A stretch of DNA of 64,000 nucleotides from Halobacteriovorax sp. (GCA_002720865.1 PBIO01000031.1:1-64000), one strand, 5' to 3'; numbered from the stretch's first letter, positions 25,991-34,774 are shown. Notes: generated from the sequence alone by a model not told the origin. Translations and numbers: made by a program.

Positions 25991-26104
25991 ATTTTCACCT
26001 TAATACTTGTTTTAAATATTTGTTTTAAGGTGAAGAATTGAACAGGTCAAGAGGGAGAGTGTGGACTCCTAAAAACTATGTAAAAAGGTAAGAAAAAACC
26101 GAGC

Positions 26105-27835
26105 TTAGTGCCCGATAATATTGATTTTCCAGTTGGTCAGTTTACCAAGGTCTTGGGCATAGCCATCAATAATCTTAAGGCTCCATTGTCCATTTGAGCT
26201 TTCTCCATAAAAAGCATTGGAAAGGAGAACCTCATCTACGATGGCCGTCCCGACAATTCCACTGTTGATGTTCATCAGGATAGACTTGGTACCAGAAGGA
26301 GAGGTTAGTTCAACACCGAGATCCCCAATATAGGTGTGTTCAATGCTAATCTTAATTTGTACGGCCTCTATTGTTAGAGCTTGGTTTACGGTGAGGCTTG
26401 AAGTCGCTCCTCCAGCGGAGTCATCTGGAATTGAGACGTCTATGGTTCCTGAGCTTGTAAAACCAGATTCAACTTGCTGACCAAGAGAGGAAATATATGA
26501 GGCGGCCATTGTAGTGGCAGCTCCAGCGTCAACCGCTCCAAAGCCATACCAGTTGTGAAAATTAAACCCAGCTGAATTTGTGATCCAGCCCATTTGATAA
26601 GTATGACCTGTTAGGTTTAGGGCATTGGGATGACCTGTATCCCCACGATTGGGATCTGTTTTGCGGGCCGTGCTAGCTAGAATATGTTTAACGTCGCGCC
26701 AAGATAAATTTGGATTAGCCTGTAGCATAAGTGCGGCCACTCCTGAAACCATTGGGGTGGCCGAAGAGGTTCCATTAAAAGTTGAAGTATAATTGCAGTT
26801 TAAGTTTTCCGGGTCCCCGTCTTCGAAACTATTTCTAGTTGAATCATCCTTAGAATAACCTTTATCACAGCCTGTCCTATCCGTGGTCATAATTGCAGGG
26901 TTTGTATTTCCAAACTCCCCACCTGGAGCGCTAACCCAAACACTTGAACCAGGAGTAGAGTAGCTTGCTGAAATCCCATTAGCATTAATTGAAGAGACAA
27001 CGATCTGATAGGGGTAGGAGTGATCTTCTTCTAAGTTTGCGTTTCCATAGTAGAGTCTAGGATTCTCTTCATCGGGAAAACAATCTGTAGTCGTTGCAAT
27101 ATACTCATTGCCTGCAGCTTTTACATAAATGGCCCCTTTGCCATTTCGTAAGTTCTCAACTCCGTATTTAAGCTGAGCTATAAACTCCGGAGGCACACTT
27201 GAAAAGATACAAGAGTATAGACCATAGCTATAGTTGAAAATATCAAATGGACCATTGGCCTGATCAAGCATTCTAGATAAGGTATTTGTTCCAGCGATAT
27301 ACTTAAAACCCGCAAGACTCGAGCCGTAAGCAATTCCTTGGCTACCTTTTCCATTGTTCCCAACGGCAGCAATTATTCCGCTGACGCTTGTTCCGTGGTC
27401 GCCGCCGGTTCCTGATGGGTTAGGGTCACCTTGAAAGGGACTGCTCGACTTTGTATAATCTCGATGATCGTTAGGGAGAAGATTTGAGCTGAGGTCTTCG
27501 TGGGTAGTTTCAACTCCCGTATCACTTACGGCCACACGAACACCTGTACCGATATAACCCTGATTTCTTGCGGGTCCAATATTAATATCATTTCCTGCAA
27601 TCCCACCACTTTGAGCAAAATTCATTTGACCAGTATTGATTAAATGCCAAGCATGACTAAAAAGTGGGTCCGGTTGATTTGATACCGGAGGGGAGGGAGT
27701 TGGAGTCGGATTATTATTAGTTGTTGTATTAGTTTGAGTGTTAGTTGTAGGGGACTCATTTTTTGGAGCCGCTGATTTGTTAGACTTTACACAAGAACTT
27801 ATTAGTAAAAGAGCTATGAAAAAACTATTTCGCAC
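26105..27835 (-). CDS. Subtilisin-like serine protease lipoprotein with P-domain
   Basis: 576 residues from a GTG with GGAGG five bases upstream. The signal ends LLISSC (lipidated Cys), and a Thr/Asn/Pro linker (about 20-50) leads to DPLFSHAWHLINTGQ. The S8 triad is Asp in AVSDTGVE, His in GDHGTSVSGI and Ser in GTSSATPMVSGV. Residues about 460-576 form a proprotein-convertase P-domain (SIEHTYIGDLGVEL, GQWSLKIIDG). It resembles kexin/furin-type bacterial proteases, but the propeptide normally in the same chain is encoded by the preceding overlapping gene. Surface or periplasmic proteolysis is expected. Confidence 0.9.
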   Translation of the reverse strand: MRNSFFIALLLISSCVKSNKSAAPKNESPTTNTQTNTTTNNNPTPTPSPPVSNQPDPLFSHAWHLINTGQMNFAQSGGIAGNDINIGPARNQGYIGTGVRVAVSDTGVETTHEDLSSNLLPNDHRDYTKSSSPFQGDPNPSGTGGDHGTSVSGIIAAVGNNGKGSQGIAYGSSLAGFKYIAGTNTLSRMLDQANGPFDIFNYSYGLYSCIFSSVPPEFIAQLKYGVENLRNGKGAIYVKAAGNEYIATTTDCFPDEENPRLYYGNANLEEDHSYPYQIVVSSINANGISASYSTPGSSVWVSAPGGEFGNTNPAIMTTDRTGCDKGYSKDDSTRNSFEDGDPENLNCNYTSTFNGTSSATPMVSGVAALMLQANPNLSWRDVKHILASTARKTDPNRGDTGHPNALNLTGHTYQMGWITNSAGFNFHNWYGFGAVDAGAATTMAASYISSLGQQVESGFTSSGTIDVSIPDDSAGGATSSLTVNQALTIEAVQIKISIEHTYIGDLGVELTSPSGTKSILMNINSGIVGTAIVDEVLLSNAFYGESSNGQWSLKIIDGYAQDLGKLTNWKINIIGH

Positions 27836-28532
27836 GGGGACCTCCGTAAGAAATATCTAATTTTACTGACTCAAGGAGCGCACTCTCAGATAATTTAATT
27901 GAGGTGTTTAGAAGTTGCTCTGGGCTTGAAGGTACAAAAGCTATTAAGTTCAAATGGGGAACTGTGTGATGAATCTTTAAATTATGTTCATTGGCTAAAC
28001 CTGTTAGGTCGACATCGGGCTTTGCCTTGACGATGATATGGCCAGTCGCAATTCCTTTTCTAAACTTTATAGGGTCTTGTACCACTGGTAATCCTGTTGT
28101 TCCTTTAACAATGGCATGATTGTTAATAGAGGCTACTTCTCTTGATCCCCTATATTCACTTTTTGGAATGGCAGAGTGAGTAGTTGAAATAAAGAGTTTT
28201 TGCCCTTTTAATCTAAATTCTTTTGAATTAAGGCTAATTACACTAGGTTTTGTTTTTTTATATGTCTTAGTTAAGTCACCAATGGTGTCTTTACCTGATC
28301 TAAAATTTTTTATAATTTCCTTATTTAATTTTGATACCTTTTTTTCAGTTCTTTCTTGGCGAGGTGGTTTATTAATTCTCGATGCTAGTTTTCTAAGGTT
28401 GGACTTTGGCTCAGGATCTAAATTAATTCCGATCTTTACACTTTGATGGGAAGGGGAGCCTTGGGACCGTAAAAACCATCCGGCCGTTAGAACTAAGCAA
28501 AGAGACAAAAAAATGATAGAGGTCTTTTTCAT
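27825..28532 (-). CDS. Separate propeptide-like partner of the S8 protease
   Basis: 235 residues. An N-terminal signal or anchor (about 6-24) and a basic segment precede a C-terminal region of about 85 residues: GLPVVQDPIKFRKGIATGHI, VKAKPDVDLTGLANEHNL and LNLIAFVPSSPEQLL. This is what normally stands N-terminal of the catalytic domain in bacterial subtilases (an I9-like inhibitory chaperone domain). The last 11 bases overlap the protease gene, and its final codons carry that gene's GGAGG. It probably folds and inhibits the protease in trans. The role is inferred from position and pattern. Confidence 0.7.
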   Translation of the reverse strand: MKKTSIIFLSLCLVLTAGWFLRSQGSPSHQSVKIGINLDPEPKSNLRKLASRINKPPRQERTEKKVSKLNKEIIKNFRSGKDTIGDLTKTYKKTKPSVISLNSKEFRLKGQKLFISTTHSAIPKSEYRGSREVASINNHAIVKGTTGLPVVQDPIKFRKGIATGHIIVKAKPDVDLTGLANEHNLKIHHTVPHLNLIAFVPSSPEQLLNTSIKLSESALLESVKLDISYGGPRAK

Positions 28533-28645
28533 ACTCTACTTATCGGTAAATCTTGTAAAAAACGAAGCTCTTTATTTGGCATAAGTTCTTGTAATTATGA
28601 GCTTTTTCTAGGTTTTACCCGGTAGAGATGGGTCACTTTAGAGAG

Positions 28646-28684
28646 TATAATAAACAAGGATGCAAGTAAGGAGGCTAGGGCATC
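28646..28684 (+). promoter_or_regulatory. Minus-10 box, strong ribosome site and ATC start of pldA
   Basis: A perfect TATAAT lies at 28646-28651 without a clear -35 box. TAAGGAGG (28667-28674) is followed, seven bases later, by ATC at 28682. No ATG, GTG or TTG occurs in this frame between the in-frame stop at 28676 and a TTG at 28901, which lies well inside the conserved protein. Confidence 0.65.
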
Positions 28685-29443
28685 AAATTCATCAGTCTAT
28701 TTTTCTCCATTCTTCTTATTTTTCAGGGAACTTCTTTTGCTCAAGAAGAGCAGGGGCTTAAATTTCTTCAGCTCCACAAATTTAATTATCTTCACCCTTA
28801 CTCCTATACCACTTCGGATAAAGATACAGGAAAAAGAAGCGAGTTAAAGTATCAGTTTAGTATCAGAATCCCTTTTTTTGGTGATGGTAGCCGTTACACT
28901 TTGTTTGCGGCCTATACTCAAAAAAGTCTTTGGCAGATTTATGATAAAGAAGGGTCTCGTCCCTTTAGAGAAACGAATTATAACCCTGAAGTTTTCTATC
29001 GTTTTGGTGGAGCACGAGTATATTCCGATATAGGTTACGCCCATGAGTCAAATGGTAGGGAAGACCCTGAGTCTCGCAGTTGGGACCGGATCTATGCAAA
29101 AGTCGCTTGGGTATCAGATCTTTTAAATTTTGATTTAAATATTTGGCATATTCTCGTGGAGGATCAAGGTAAAGCACAGTTTCCTGAAAAGACTGAGCCT
29201 ATTAAAGATTTTTATGGGCATGGAGACTTTCGAATTACTTTAAAAATGGACTGGCTTTTTATTTCCACTTTAACGAGGTTTAATTGGAGTACTAATAAAG
29301 GCGCCTGGGAAACGGATATTTCTTTTCGTTTAACTGAAAACTTCTTTTTAACTTTTCAGCATTTTCTTGGCTATGGAGACACCCTTAGGGATTATAATAA
29401 TTATACCAATCGATATGGTATCGGTATTATGTTAAATCGTTGA
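28682..29443 (+). CDS. pldA: Outer-membrane phospholipase A (OMPLA), apparent ATC start
   Basis: 253 residues if translation begins at ATC 28682: a signal peptide (about 20 residues, ending TSFA), then HKFNYLHPYSYTTSDKD and the OMPLA beta-barrel. Matches to E. coli PldA include AAYTQKSLWQIYDKE, PFRETNYNPEVF and HESNGREDPESRSWDR. The catalytic His121 and Ser123 are kept, but the third triad residue (Asn156 in E. coli) is Asp135. The enzyme hydrolyses outer-membrane phospholipids and makes lysophospholipids. The 3' end overlaps the convergent gene by 12 bases. Confidence 0.85.
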   Translation: MKFISLFFSILLIFQGTSFAQEEQGLKFLQLHKFNYLHPYSYTTSDKDTGKRSELKYQFSIRIPFFGDGSRYTLFAAYTQKSLWQIYDKEGSRPFRETNYNPEVFYRFGGARVYSDIGYAHESNGREDPESRSWDRIYAKVAWVSDLLNFDLNIWHILVEDQGKAQFPEKTEPIKDFYGHGDFRITLKMDWLFISTLTRFNWSTNKGAWETDISFRLTENFFLTFQHFLGYGDTLRDYNNYTNRYGIGIMLNR

Positions 29444-30133
29444 TTTATCGTCCGATATGATTGCTTCCGCTGAATGAAAGAAGAGCTCACCTACTTGTTT
29501 AATTAATCGACTATGTCCATCTTCCACATCAAAAGAGTCCTTAAAGTTCTTTTCCGCTCTCTTAAATTCTTTTTCAAAGATCTTATGTCTTTTCTTCCAA
29601 AGATCCTTTGTGCGGTCAATTTCGTCTTTGGTGTCATAGTCACAGTTTGAACTTTCCTCACAGGATTCTTTTAGCTTTTTAAAATGATCTTTTTCTTTTT
29701 CAAGAAGTACAACTTTATCATTTAAGATTTTATATAAAGTTGCTCGGTGGTTAAGAAGATGCCTTTTCACGAGATAGGCTTCTCTTAAGCACCAGTAAAT
29801 AATATTATTTATATCAAAGTTTTGATTTTTATTTGAGAGAGATTTTACAAAACGTTTCCAGATAGAATTGGCCATGGGAACTCTACCCGTTCTTAGACTA
29901 TCTCGAATAGCCTCGATCATTAATTCTTGATTATCATTTAGTTTTTCGAGAAATTTTTTACTGGATGCTGCCGATTCAGCAAACATAAAAGCAATTAAAC
30001 TTCCGTTTCTATTTCGAGGGAGCTCTCGAAGTTTTAGTTGCCGATATCCAGGCTTCATCGGAAGATCTTTGGCAAAAATATGAGTTGAGATTAAAAAAGA
30101 GAAGATTAGAGAAATTATTTTGAATACTTTCAT
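29432..30133 (-). CDS. Hypothetical exported protein
   Basis: 233 residues with a signal peptide (about 1-21, ending IFA). The mature protein is highly charged and helical, with a likely coiled coil at about residues 130-200 (repeated Lys/Glu/Leu) and a small CEESSNCDY cysteine pair. No family recognised. No ribosome site is evident, and a nine-base-pair hairpin lies six bases before the ATG. Confidence 0.6.
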   Translation of the reverse strand: MKVFKIISLIFSFLISTHIFAKDLPMKPGYRQLKLRELPRNRNGSLIAFMFAESAASSKKFLEKLNDNQELMIEAIRDSLRTGRVPMANSIWKRFVKSLSNKNQNFDINNIIYWCLREAYLVKRHLLNHRATLYKILNDKVVLLEKEKDHFKKLKESCEESSNCDYDTKDEIDRTKDLWKKRHKIFEKEFKRAEKNFKDSFDVEDGHSRLIKQVGELFFHSAEAIISDDKSTI

Positions 30134-30138
30134 ACTAT

Positions 30139-30162
30139 AAGGCTAACCGGATTGTTAGCCTT
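30139..30162. terminator. Intergenic hairpin
   Basis: AAGGCTAAC (30139-30147) pairs perfectly with GTTAGCCTT (30154-30162). Read leftward it follows the AgmX/PglI-type gene but lacks a T-run; it stands directly before the start codon of the gene ending at 29432. Confidence 0.5.
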
Positions 30163-30177
30163 TTACAATGCTTAAAC

Positions 30178-30561
30178 CTACTTTCTAGGGGGCTTAAACA
30201 TAAAGGGTTGATTCACTTGAACCGCTTTTACATTGTCATGAGTAGGGAATTTAATTTGATGAATGGTTTTTACGAAACAGCCCTTGATTCGCTTATTCCT
30301 TAAGCTATCATCGATTAATTTTACCAGTTCAACTTTACCAGTCGACTTGATATGAATTTTAAATGTCACAGCACCAGCAAGTGGTATTCCAGTTCTTAAC
30401 AATTCCTTTGTGTAACACTCTTGCAACAGAGGGGAGAATTCAATAAGTACTCTTCTTGCTTTTTCATCGTAAGTTTTAGGCTTGCTGTATTTAGGTTTAA
30501 AAATTCCACAAGACGTCATTGTTAATAAGAGGGCAAGAACAAAAGTAAGATGTTTTTTCAT
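30178..30561 (-). CDS. Lipoprotein with AgmX/PglI C-terminal-like domain
   Basis: 127 residues from the ATG at 30561 (GGA upstream); an in-frame start at 30603 would bury the signal. The lipobox is LTMTSC. Residues about 35-125 have the AgmX/PglI C-terminal pattern: LLQECYTKELLR, then GAVTFKIHIKSTGKVELVKL, KGCFVKTIHQIKFP and a final QPFMFKPP. This TonB-like domain occurs in many predatory and gliding bacteria; its partner is unknown. Two hairpins bracket the gene. Confidence 0.75.
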   Translation of the reverse strand: MKKHLTFVLALLLTMTSCGIFKPKYSKPKTYDEKARRVLIEFSPLLQECYTKELLRTGIPLAGAVTFKIHIKSTGKVELVKLIDDSLRNKRIKGCFVKTIHQIKFPTHDNVKAVQVNQPFMFKPPRK

Positions 30562-30577
30562 GATAAATCCAATGAGT

Positions 30578-30600
30578 ACTGCCCTTAAAAAAAGGGCAGT
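30578..30600. terminator. Intergenic hairpin
   Basis: ACTGCCCTT (30578-30586) and AAGGGCAGT (30592-30600) form a nine-base-pair stem with an A-rich (leftward: T-rich) loop. It lies just after the stop of the 30607 gene. There is no following T-run, so it may be an mRNA end stabiliser rather than a terminator. Confidence 0.5.
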
Positions 30601-30606
30601 CATATA

Positions 30607-30975
30607 TTATTTACAGGTAAATCCAGCTTCTTCTAAATTATTAGAAACCTTATTGGCCATTTGAGAGCAATAACCTAAGTCGTACTTTGCTGTGGCAACG
30701 ACCTTCTTTTCTCCGAACTTCTCATAGTGTACTTCGCAACCACCATCTCCGAATTTAACACTAGAGATCTTTCGAGAATCATTATTATACTTGCAGGTAA
30801 TAGACTCCATCGTCTCTGCAACTGCTTTGGTCGCCATGGTCTTAGCTTTAGCTTCGACTTTCTTAGCCCCTTCTTTTACTTTTTCAGTGGCCTCTGTCTT
30901 GGCCTCTGCAGCCTTTTCTTTAGATCCACAACCAACGATAACTAATGCCATTGTTAGTAAAATTATCCTCAACAT
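30607..30975 (-). CDS. Small lipoprotein with Ala/Lys/Glu helix
   Basis: 122 residues. The signal ends VIVGCGSK (lipidated Cys16). Residues about 20-55 are an Ala/Lys/Glu-rich helix likely to form a coiled coil. The C-terminal part has four cysteines (ITCKY, GGCEV, GYCSQ, FTCK), consistent with two disulphides. GGGAG precedes the ATG. No family recognised. Confidence 0.65.
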   Translation of the reverse strand: MLRIILLTMALVIVGCGSKEKAAEAKTEATEKVKEGAKKVEAKAKTMATKAVAETMESITCKYNNDSRKISSVKFGDGGCEVHYEKFGEKKVVATAKYDLGYCSQMANKVSNNLEEAGFTCK

Positions 30976-31073
30976 ATAAACTCCCTTCGTATTTTTAGAT
31001 ACTTCTATTATATGGAAAAACTAGATTTGATGCACCTGTTCTCTTAAATAATAATTAATTATACTTGAATGAA

Positions 31074-31733
31074 TTACTTTTGTTTTTTGAAAAGTCTAAT
31101 TTTTGAAGCAATCTCTCGTTGATTGATCTCTTCAAAGTCTTTGTAGTAAAGGGTGAAGCCCGCAAAGATAAGATTTGGATCTCTAATGAGATCGCGATTA
31201 TTATACCAAATAGCCTGCCAGTGTTTCTTGTCCTCATAAACTTTATGAGAAATTTTTCCTAGTGTATCTCCTCTTCTTATTAAATAAGGGGAGCCTTCGG
31301 GGCTATATTTAAACTCGAATTCTGGCGGATAGTAAAAGAGTTTCATACCTTTTTGGAGGTTATGTCCACTAATGAAAATGTCCGAATTTATAGTTTTTAA
31401 TTCTTTCCATCGTTTATAATCTCCGTAAAGCTTCCAAGAGATAAGCATCAGGGTTTCGTTCTCTTGAACTTCGTAGAAGTTAGCTTTAACTTTTTCATTG
31501 ATTAGTTCGGTAGAGGCTATTTCTCTTTTTAAGTCTGGACTCTCAAAAGAATCATCTTCGATCTCAACAATAAAATCCTCATCCTCACTATCGATAAGAT
31601 TAGACTGAGACTCTACTTCTTCCAAGGGAGTATTATTAAGCTGAGATAAGCTAATGGTAGCTTCTTTTTGAGTTCCTTTAGAAAGGCACCCCGTAAGTAA
31701 AAATAATGCTGTTAAGGCAGTAAATAACTTCAT
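31074..31733 (-). CDS. Lipoprotein with two LysM-like domains
   Basis: 219 residues. The signal ends LFLLTGCLSK. An acidic linker (about 30-70) precedes two LysM-like units: FYEVQENETLMLISWKLYGD and YLIRRGDTLGKISHKVYEDK, each followed by a W..I/L..N..L..P pattern. LysM domains bind peptidoglycan GlcNAc chains. It has no catalytic domain, so it may be a structural or docking lipoprotein. It is divergent from the FecR-domain gene. Confidence 0.85.
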   Translation of the reverse strand: MKLFTALTALFLLTGCLSKGTQKEATISLSQLNNTPLEEVESQSNLIDSEDEDFIVEIEDDSFESPDLKREIASTELINEKVKANFYEVQENETLMLISWKLYGDYKRWKELKTINSDIFISGHNLQKGMKLFYYPPEFEFKYSPEGSPYLIRRGDTLGKISHKVYEDKKHWQAIWYNNRDLIRDPNLIFAGFTLYYKDFEEINQREIASKIRLFKKQK

Positions 31734-31860
31734 GATTCGGTATCGGTAATACTTGAGGGAAACATTAGGGTTATCGTTATAAGGAAATGATTACGGGTAT
31801 TTGGGATGGGAAAAAACCTCTCTGGCTTTCACTTAATCAAATAAATGATATTTTATTAGT

Positions 31861-32751
31861 ATGACATTTAAAATAACCATTTCTTTTTTCCTATTCTGCT
31901 TTTTCTCAGGCAATAGCTTTGCTCAAAAAGAATTTGAATTTGATCCTGTGGCATCGAAAGTCATCCCGAAGTATTTAGGGGAAGTCATTCTTGTTAAGGG
32001 TAATGTAACAGCAAAGAAAAAAGGTGCTGATCGCAAGATTAAGTTAAAGATGGGAACTAAGGTTTGGCCTCAGGATGTTGTGGAAACTAAGGGAAGATCT
32101 TTTTTGAAGGTTCTTATGGTTGATGATACTTATCTAACTCTAGGGCCTAAGAGTGTAATGGATTTTAAAAAATTTAAATTTAAAGCAAAAAATGATCGGA
32201 TCATGGATGTGAATCTTCTTAGAGGAAAGATGCGAATGCATTTTAGAAAGAAAGCAAAAGAAGGGGATCTTCGCGTTCACGTGGGTGAAGTTTCCATGGG
32301 AATACGCGGAACAGAGATTATGGGTAATGCCTTTATCACAAAAGCCGGTACTAAGGTGAGTCAGGTTGCCTTATTAAGAGGAAGTGTCATGGCTGAATTT
32401 CCAAATGGTTCTTCAAAGCTTCTTTCTCCTGGGGATCATTCAGTTACAACATTAAGACTTAATGGACAGCAAGATAATAAGGTGGCCCCAATGGATAAGG
32501 AACAAGTGATGAAATACTTATCACTTCAGGCCGATCCTTCTAAAGACTTTAAGCCTTTGTTAGATTTCTATAAGGCACTTGACGAGATGGTGATAGATAG
32601 AACAAGTGGGAATCGCGTAGATCCGGAGAGTAATACTGAAGACTCAATGGAAGACGATGGTGGATGGCCAGCTCCAAAGCCAAAAAAACAAAACTGGAGA
32701 AATTCACTTCAAAAACTTAATAATCGATTGCAAGAAAATAACGCTGACTAA
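31861..32751 (+). CDS. Exported FecR-domain protein
   Basis: 296 residues with a signal peptide (about 1-21, ending SFA). The FecR-type domain runs about residues 40-190: LVKGNVTAKKKG, KVWPQDVVETKGRSFLKV, DDTYLTLGPKSVMDF, LLRGKMRMHF and VGEVSMGIRGTEIM. Unlike sigma-regulator FecR proteins it is periplasmic without a TM anchor and has no ECF sigma gene beside it. A charged tail follows. No clear ribosome site precedes the ATG. Its stop overlaps the next gene's ATG by one base (TAATG). Confidence 0.85.
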   Translation: MTFKITISFFLFCFFSGNSFAQKEFEFDPVASKVIPKYLGEVILVKGNVTAKKKGADRKIKLKMGTKVWPQDVVETKGRSFLKVLMVDDTYLTLGPKSVMDFKKFKFKAKNDRIMDVNLLRGKMRMHFRKKAKEGDLRVHVGEVSMGIRGTEIMGNAFITKAGTKVSQVALLRGSVMAEFPNGSSKLLSPGDHSVTTLRLNGQQDNKVAPMDKEQVMKYLSLQADPSKDFKPLLDFYKALDEMVIDRTSGNRVDPESNTEDSMEDDGGWPAPKPKKQNWRNSLQKLNNRLQENNAD

Positions 32752-34235
32752 TGAGTGAAAATCTAAGAGGACGCCTCTATAAAGATAGTGATTCGATTGT
32801 TAGATTTGACTGTCCAAAATACAAAAAACATTTTGAACTAATTATTCCTTCAGCCTATCAATTTGCTTTTGATGAGAAACTCTTGAATAGTCCAAACTAT
32901 TTTTTCGAGTTGGTAGGAAAAAGAGAAGAGGAACACTTCTTAGTTGAAGCCACTCCTACCCTGGTCGCCGATATTGAAAACCTGAATGGGCTGCTTCATG
33001 AAAAAGAAGGTTTTCTTTATATAGGTGAACAAAGAGCTAAATTAGGTAGAACTAAGATCATCCATGAGTCTGAATTCGACCGACAGGGGCTAGAGTACTA
33101 TTTAAATGAAGAAGTTTTGGCCCATGGTCATTTTGAGGAAGATGAATTTATTATAAATGCCTTACTTCAAAAAGACTTGATCACCTCAATAGGATCCAAG
33201 TACCCACCACCAAATGAATTCTTCGAGATGGATCCTTTTAAATTTGTTTTAAACGAACTTCCCAAAAATGAATTCTCTCAAAGAAGAGAATCTTGGCGTG
33301 CTGTCCTTCATACTGATGAAGGTTATGAACCTAGTGAAGGAGAGGGGGTATTGATTGTGACTCTTTCTGGAAGGCAAGGGGACGATCCAAGCTCTTCAGG
33401 TGGTCATTTTGCCATTGGGATGGGGGAAGTCTTAAAGGACGGTAGCATTTTAGGAGAGACCTTTAATTTTTACTTTGAAGGAGAAAAAGAAGTGCTCGCT
33501 GGAAATACAGATCTTGTTAGTTACTTTGGGCATCTAATTCAGGGGCAACAAAACTACAGACCTAGTTTTACCATTTATGTTTATGGTGTTTCTCCAGATG
33601 ACCTAAAGAAGGTACGTGATGAATACGAGATGGATCTTCATCGAGTTCGAACGGAACCTGGTCTTAGGATAACTCCCGGGTATAACTGCGCTACTACTTC
33701 CAATGAACATCTTAAGAAAATTGGGATTAAGGGTAATCATAAAAACCTATGGGAAAGGGCGAGAAAGCTTCGCCGTCAAATTGCTAAAATTAACCCCCTG
33801 GCCTGGAGGGCAAAAGGAACGAGTAAGGAAGGACTTCTCGGAAAGGCTCGCTTTATTAGTTATATATTAAAAACAGATCTCGCAGAATTTATGCCAAGAC
33901 CGGCCCTCGAATCATTTATTAAAAACTTCTCAAGTGAAAAAAGAAGAAAGAAGATGGGAATTAAGAGAGTTGATTATGTTTTCTTGGCCCAATTACCTTC
34001 TTCAAGACAAGTGGGTGGAATGAGCTACGATAGTTTAAGAGAGGCTTCAAAAATCGTTGGCTTTAGCGAAGAAAGAGCTCGAAGAAGAGAAGAAGAAAGA
34101 AGAGCCAGAGAAGTCATCAATGATGAAAATTCAACTATCCAAGAAAAAGAAGAAGCCCAAAGGGTTCTTAGCGAATCTCTTTCTTGGGAAGAAGATCAAA
34201 AAATGGTTCGAGAACTTCTTGAAACAATTGATTAG
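32751..34235 (+). CDS. Large hypothetical protein, possible Cys-His hydrolase
   Basis: 494 residues with no signal peptide. GGHFAIGMGEV (His219) and PGYNCATTSNEHL (Cys313) resemble a His/Cys pair seen in DUF4105-like and NlpC/P60-like folds, though in reversed order relative to classical NlpC. The C-terminal 80 residues are an Arg/Glu-rich helix. Start and FecR stop overlap, so the two proteins are probably made together. Function unknown. Confidence 0.6.
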   Translation: MSENLRGRLYKDSDSIVRFDCPKYKKHFELIIPSAYQFAFDEKLLNSPNYFFELVGKREEEHFLVEATPTLVADIENLNGLLHEKEGFLYIGEQRAKLGRTKIIHESEFDRQGLEYYLNEEVLAHGHFEEDEFIINALLQKDLITSIGSKYPPPNEFFEMDPFKFVLNELPKNEFSQRRESWRAVLHTDEGYEPSEGEGVLIVTLSGRQGDDPSSSGGHFAIGMGEVLKDGSILGETFNFYFEGEKEVLAGNTDLVSYFGHLIQGQQNYRPSFTIYVYGVSPDDLKKVRDEYEMDLHRVRTEPGLRITPGYNCATTSNEHLKKIGIKGNHKNLWERARKLRRQIAKINPLAWRAKGTSKEGLLGKARFISYILKTDLAEFMPRPALESFIKNFSSEKRRKKMGIKRVDYVFLAQLPSSRQVGGMSYDSLREASKIVGFSEERARRREEERRAREVINDENSTIQEKEEAQRVLSESLSWEEDQKMVRELLETID

Positions 34236-34774
34236 ATACCGAAGGCCGTGTAGAGGGTCTGTTTTGTTTGGGTAAAAAGCTCAGTCAGGTAACCAGCACG
34301 AAATTGTGAGTATTGATTCGAATTTACGATCACCGCATTCATCATACTTGATTTTCTTGAAGCGCCATTTACTTCGACAGTTTCATTATCGTGATCTCTT
34401 CCTAATACACAATGTCCTAATTCATGAAAGAGAAGAGATTCTCTAAGGGCCTGGGATGCACTATTCCACCAGCTTTCTCTAATGATGACTTCTGTTCTGC
34501 CGTCTGGATAGCTAAAGCAAACACCTTCAAAACTAGGGTTTTCGGTGTCTCCAAAATTTACAGGAACGTCCCCAACAGTGAATTCAGAGTTACCAGAGTA
34601 TTGCTTACCTGCTTGTTCAAATTGAGTAACGATATTGGCAAAGACTGGATTAGAAACTTCGAACTGCCGAACCTCGCCTTTGTTTTTAACCACGAGGTCT
34701 CTATGCAGTGGTAGTCCACATGAGCCAAGGCTTAGGCAAATTATGGCAAATATAAAAATTCTACTAATATTCAT
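34232..34774 (-). CDS. Lipoprotein zinc metalloprotease-like protein
   Basis: 180 residues. The lipobox is LSLGSC (Cys19). LLFHELGHCVLGRDHDN (about residues 118-134) is an HExxHxxxxxH zinc motif of the metzincin kind, followed by SSMMNAV, which could act as the Met-turn. It is small for a metalloprotease. GGAG precedes the ATG. The stop overlaps the convergent 494-residue gene by four bases. Substrate unknown. Confidence 0.75.
   Translation of the reverse strand: MNISRIFIFAIICLSLGSCGLPLHRDLVVKNKGEVRQFEVSNPVFANIVTQFEQAGKQYSGNSEFTVGDVPVNFGDTENPSFEGVCFSYPDGRTEVIIRESWWNSASQALRESLLFHELGHCVLGRDHDNETVEVNGASRKSSMMNAVIVNSNQYSQFRAGYLTELFTQTKQTLYTAFGI

Noticed and set aside
27178-27372. Leftward 64-residue frame inside the S8 protease gene
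   Set aside because: It is out of frame with conserved protease motifs.
28901-29443. Shorter 180-residue OMPLA product starting at TTG 28901
   Set aside because: It would lack the signal peptide and first barrel strands; conserved sequence and a strong ribosome site lie upstream.
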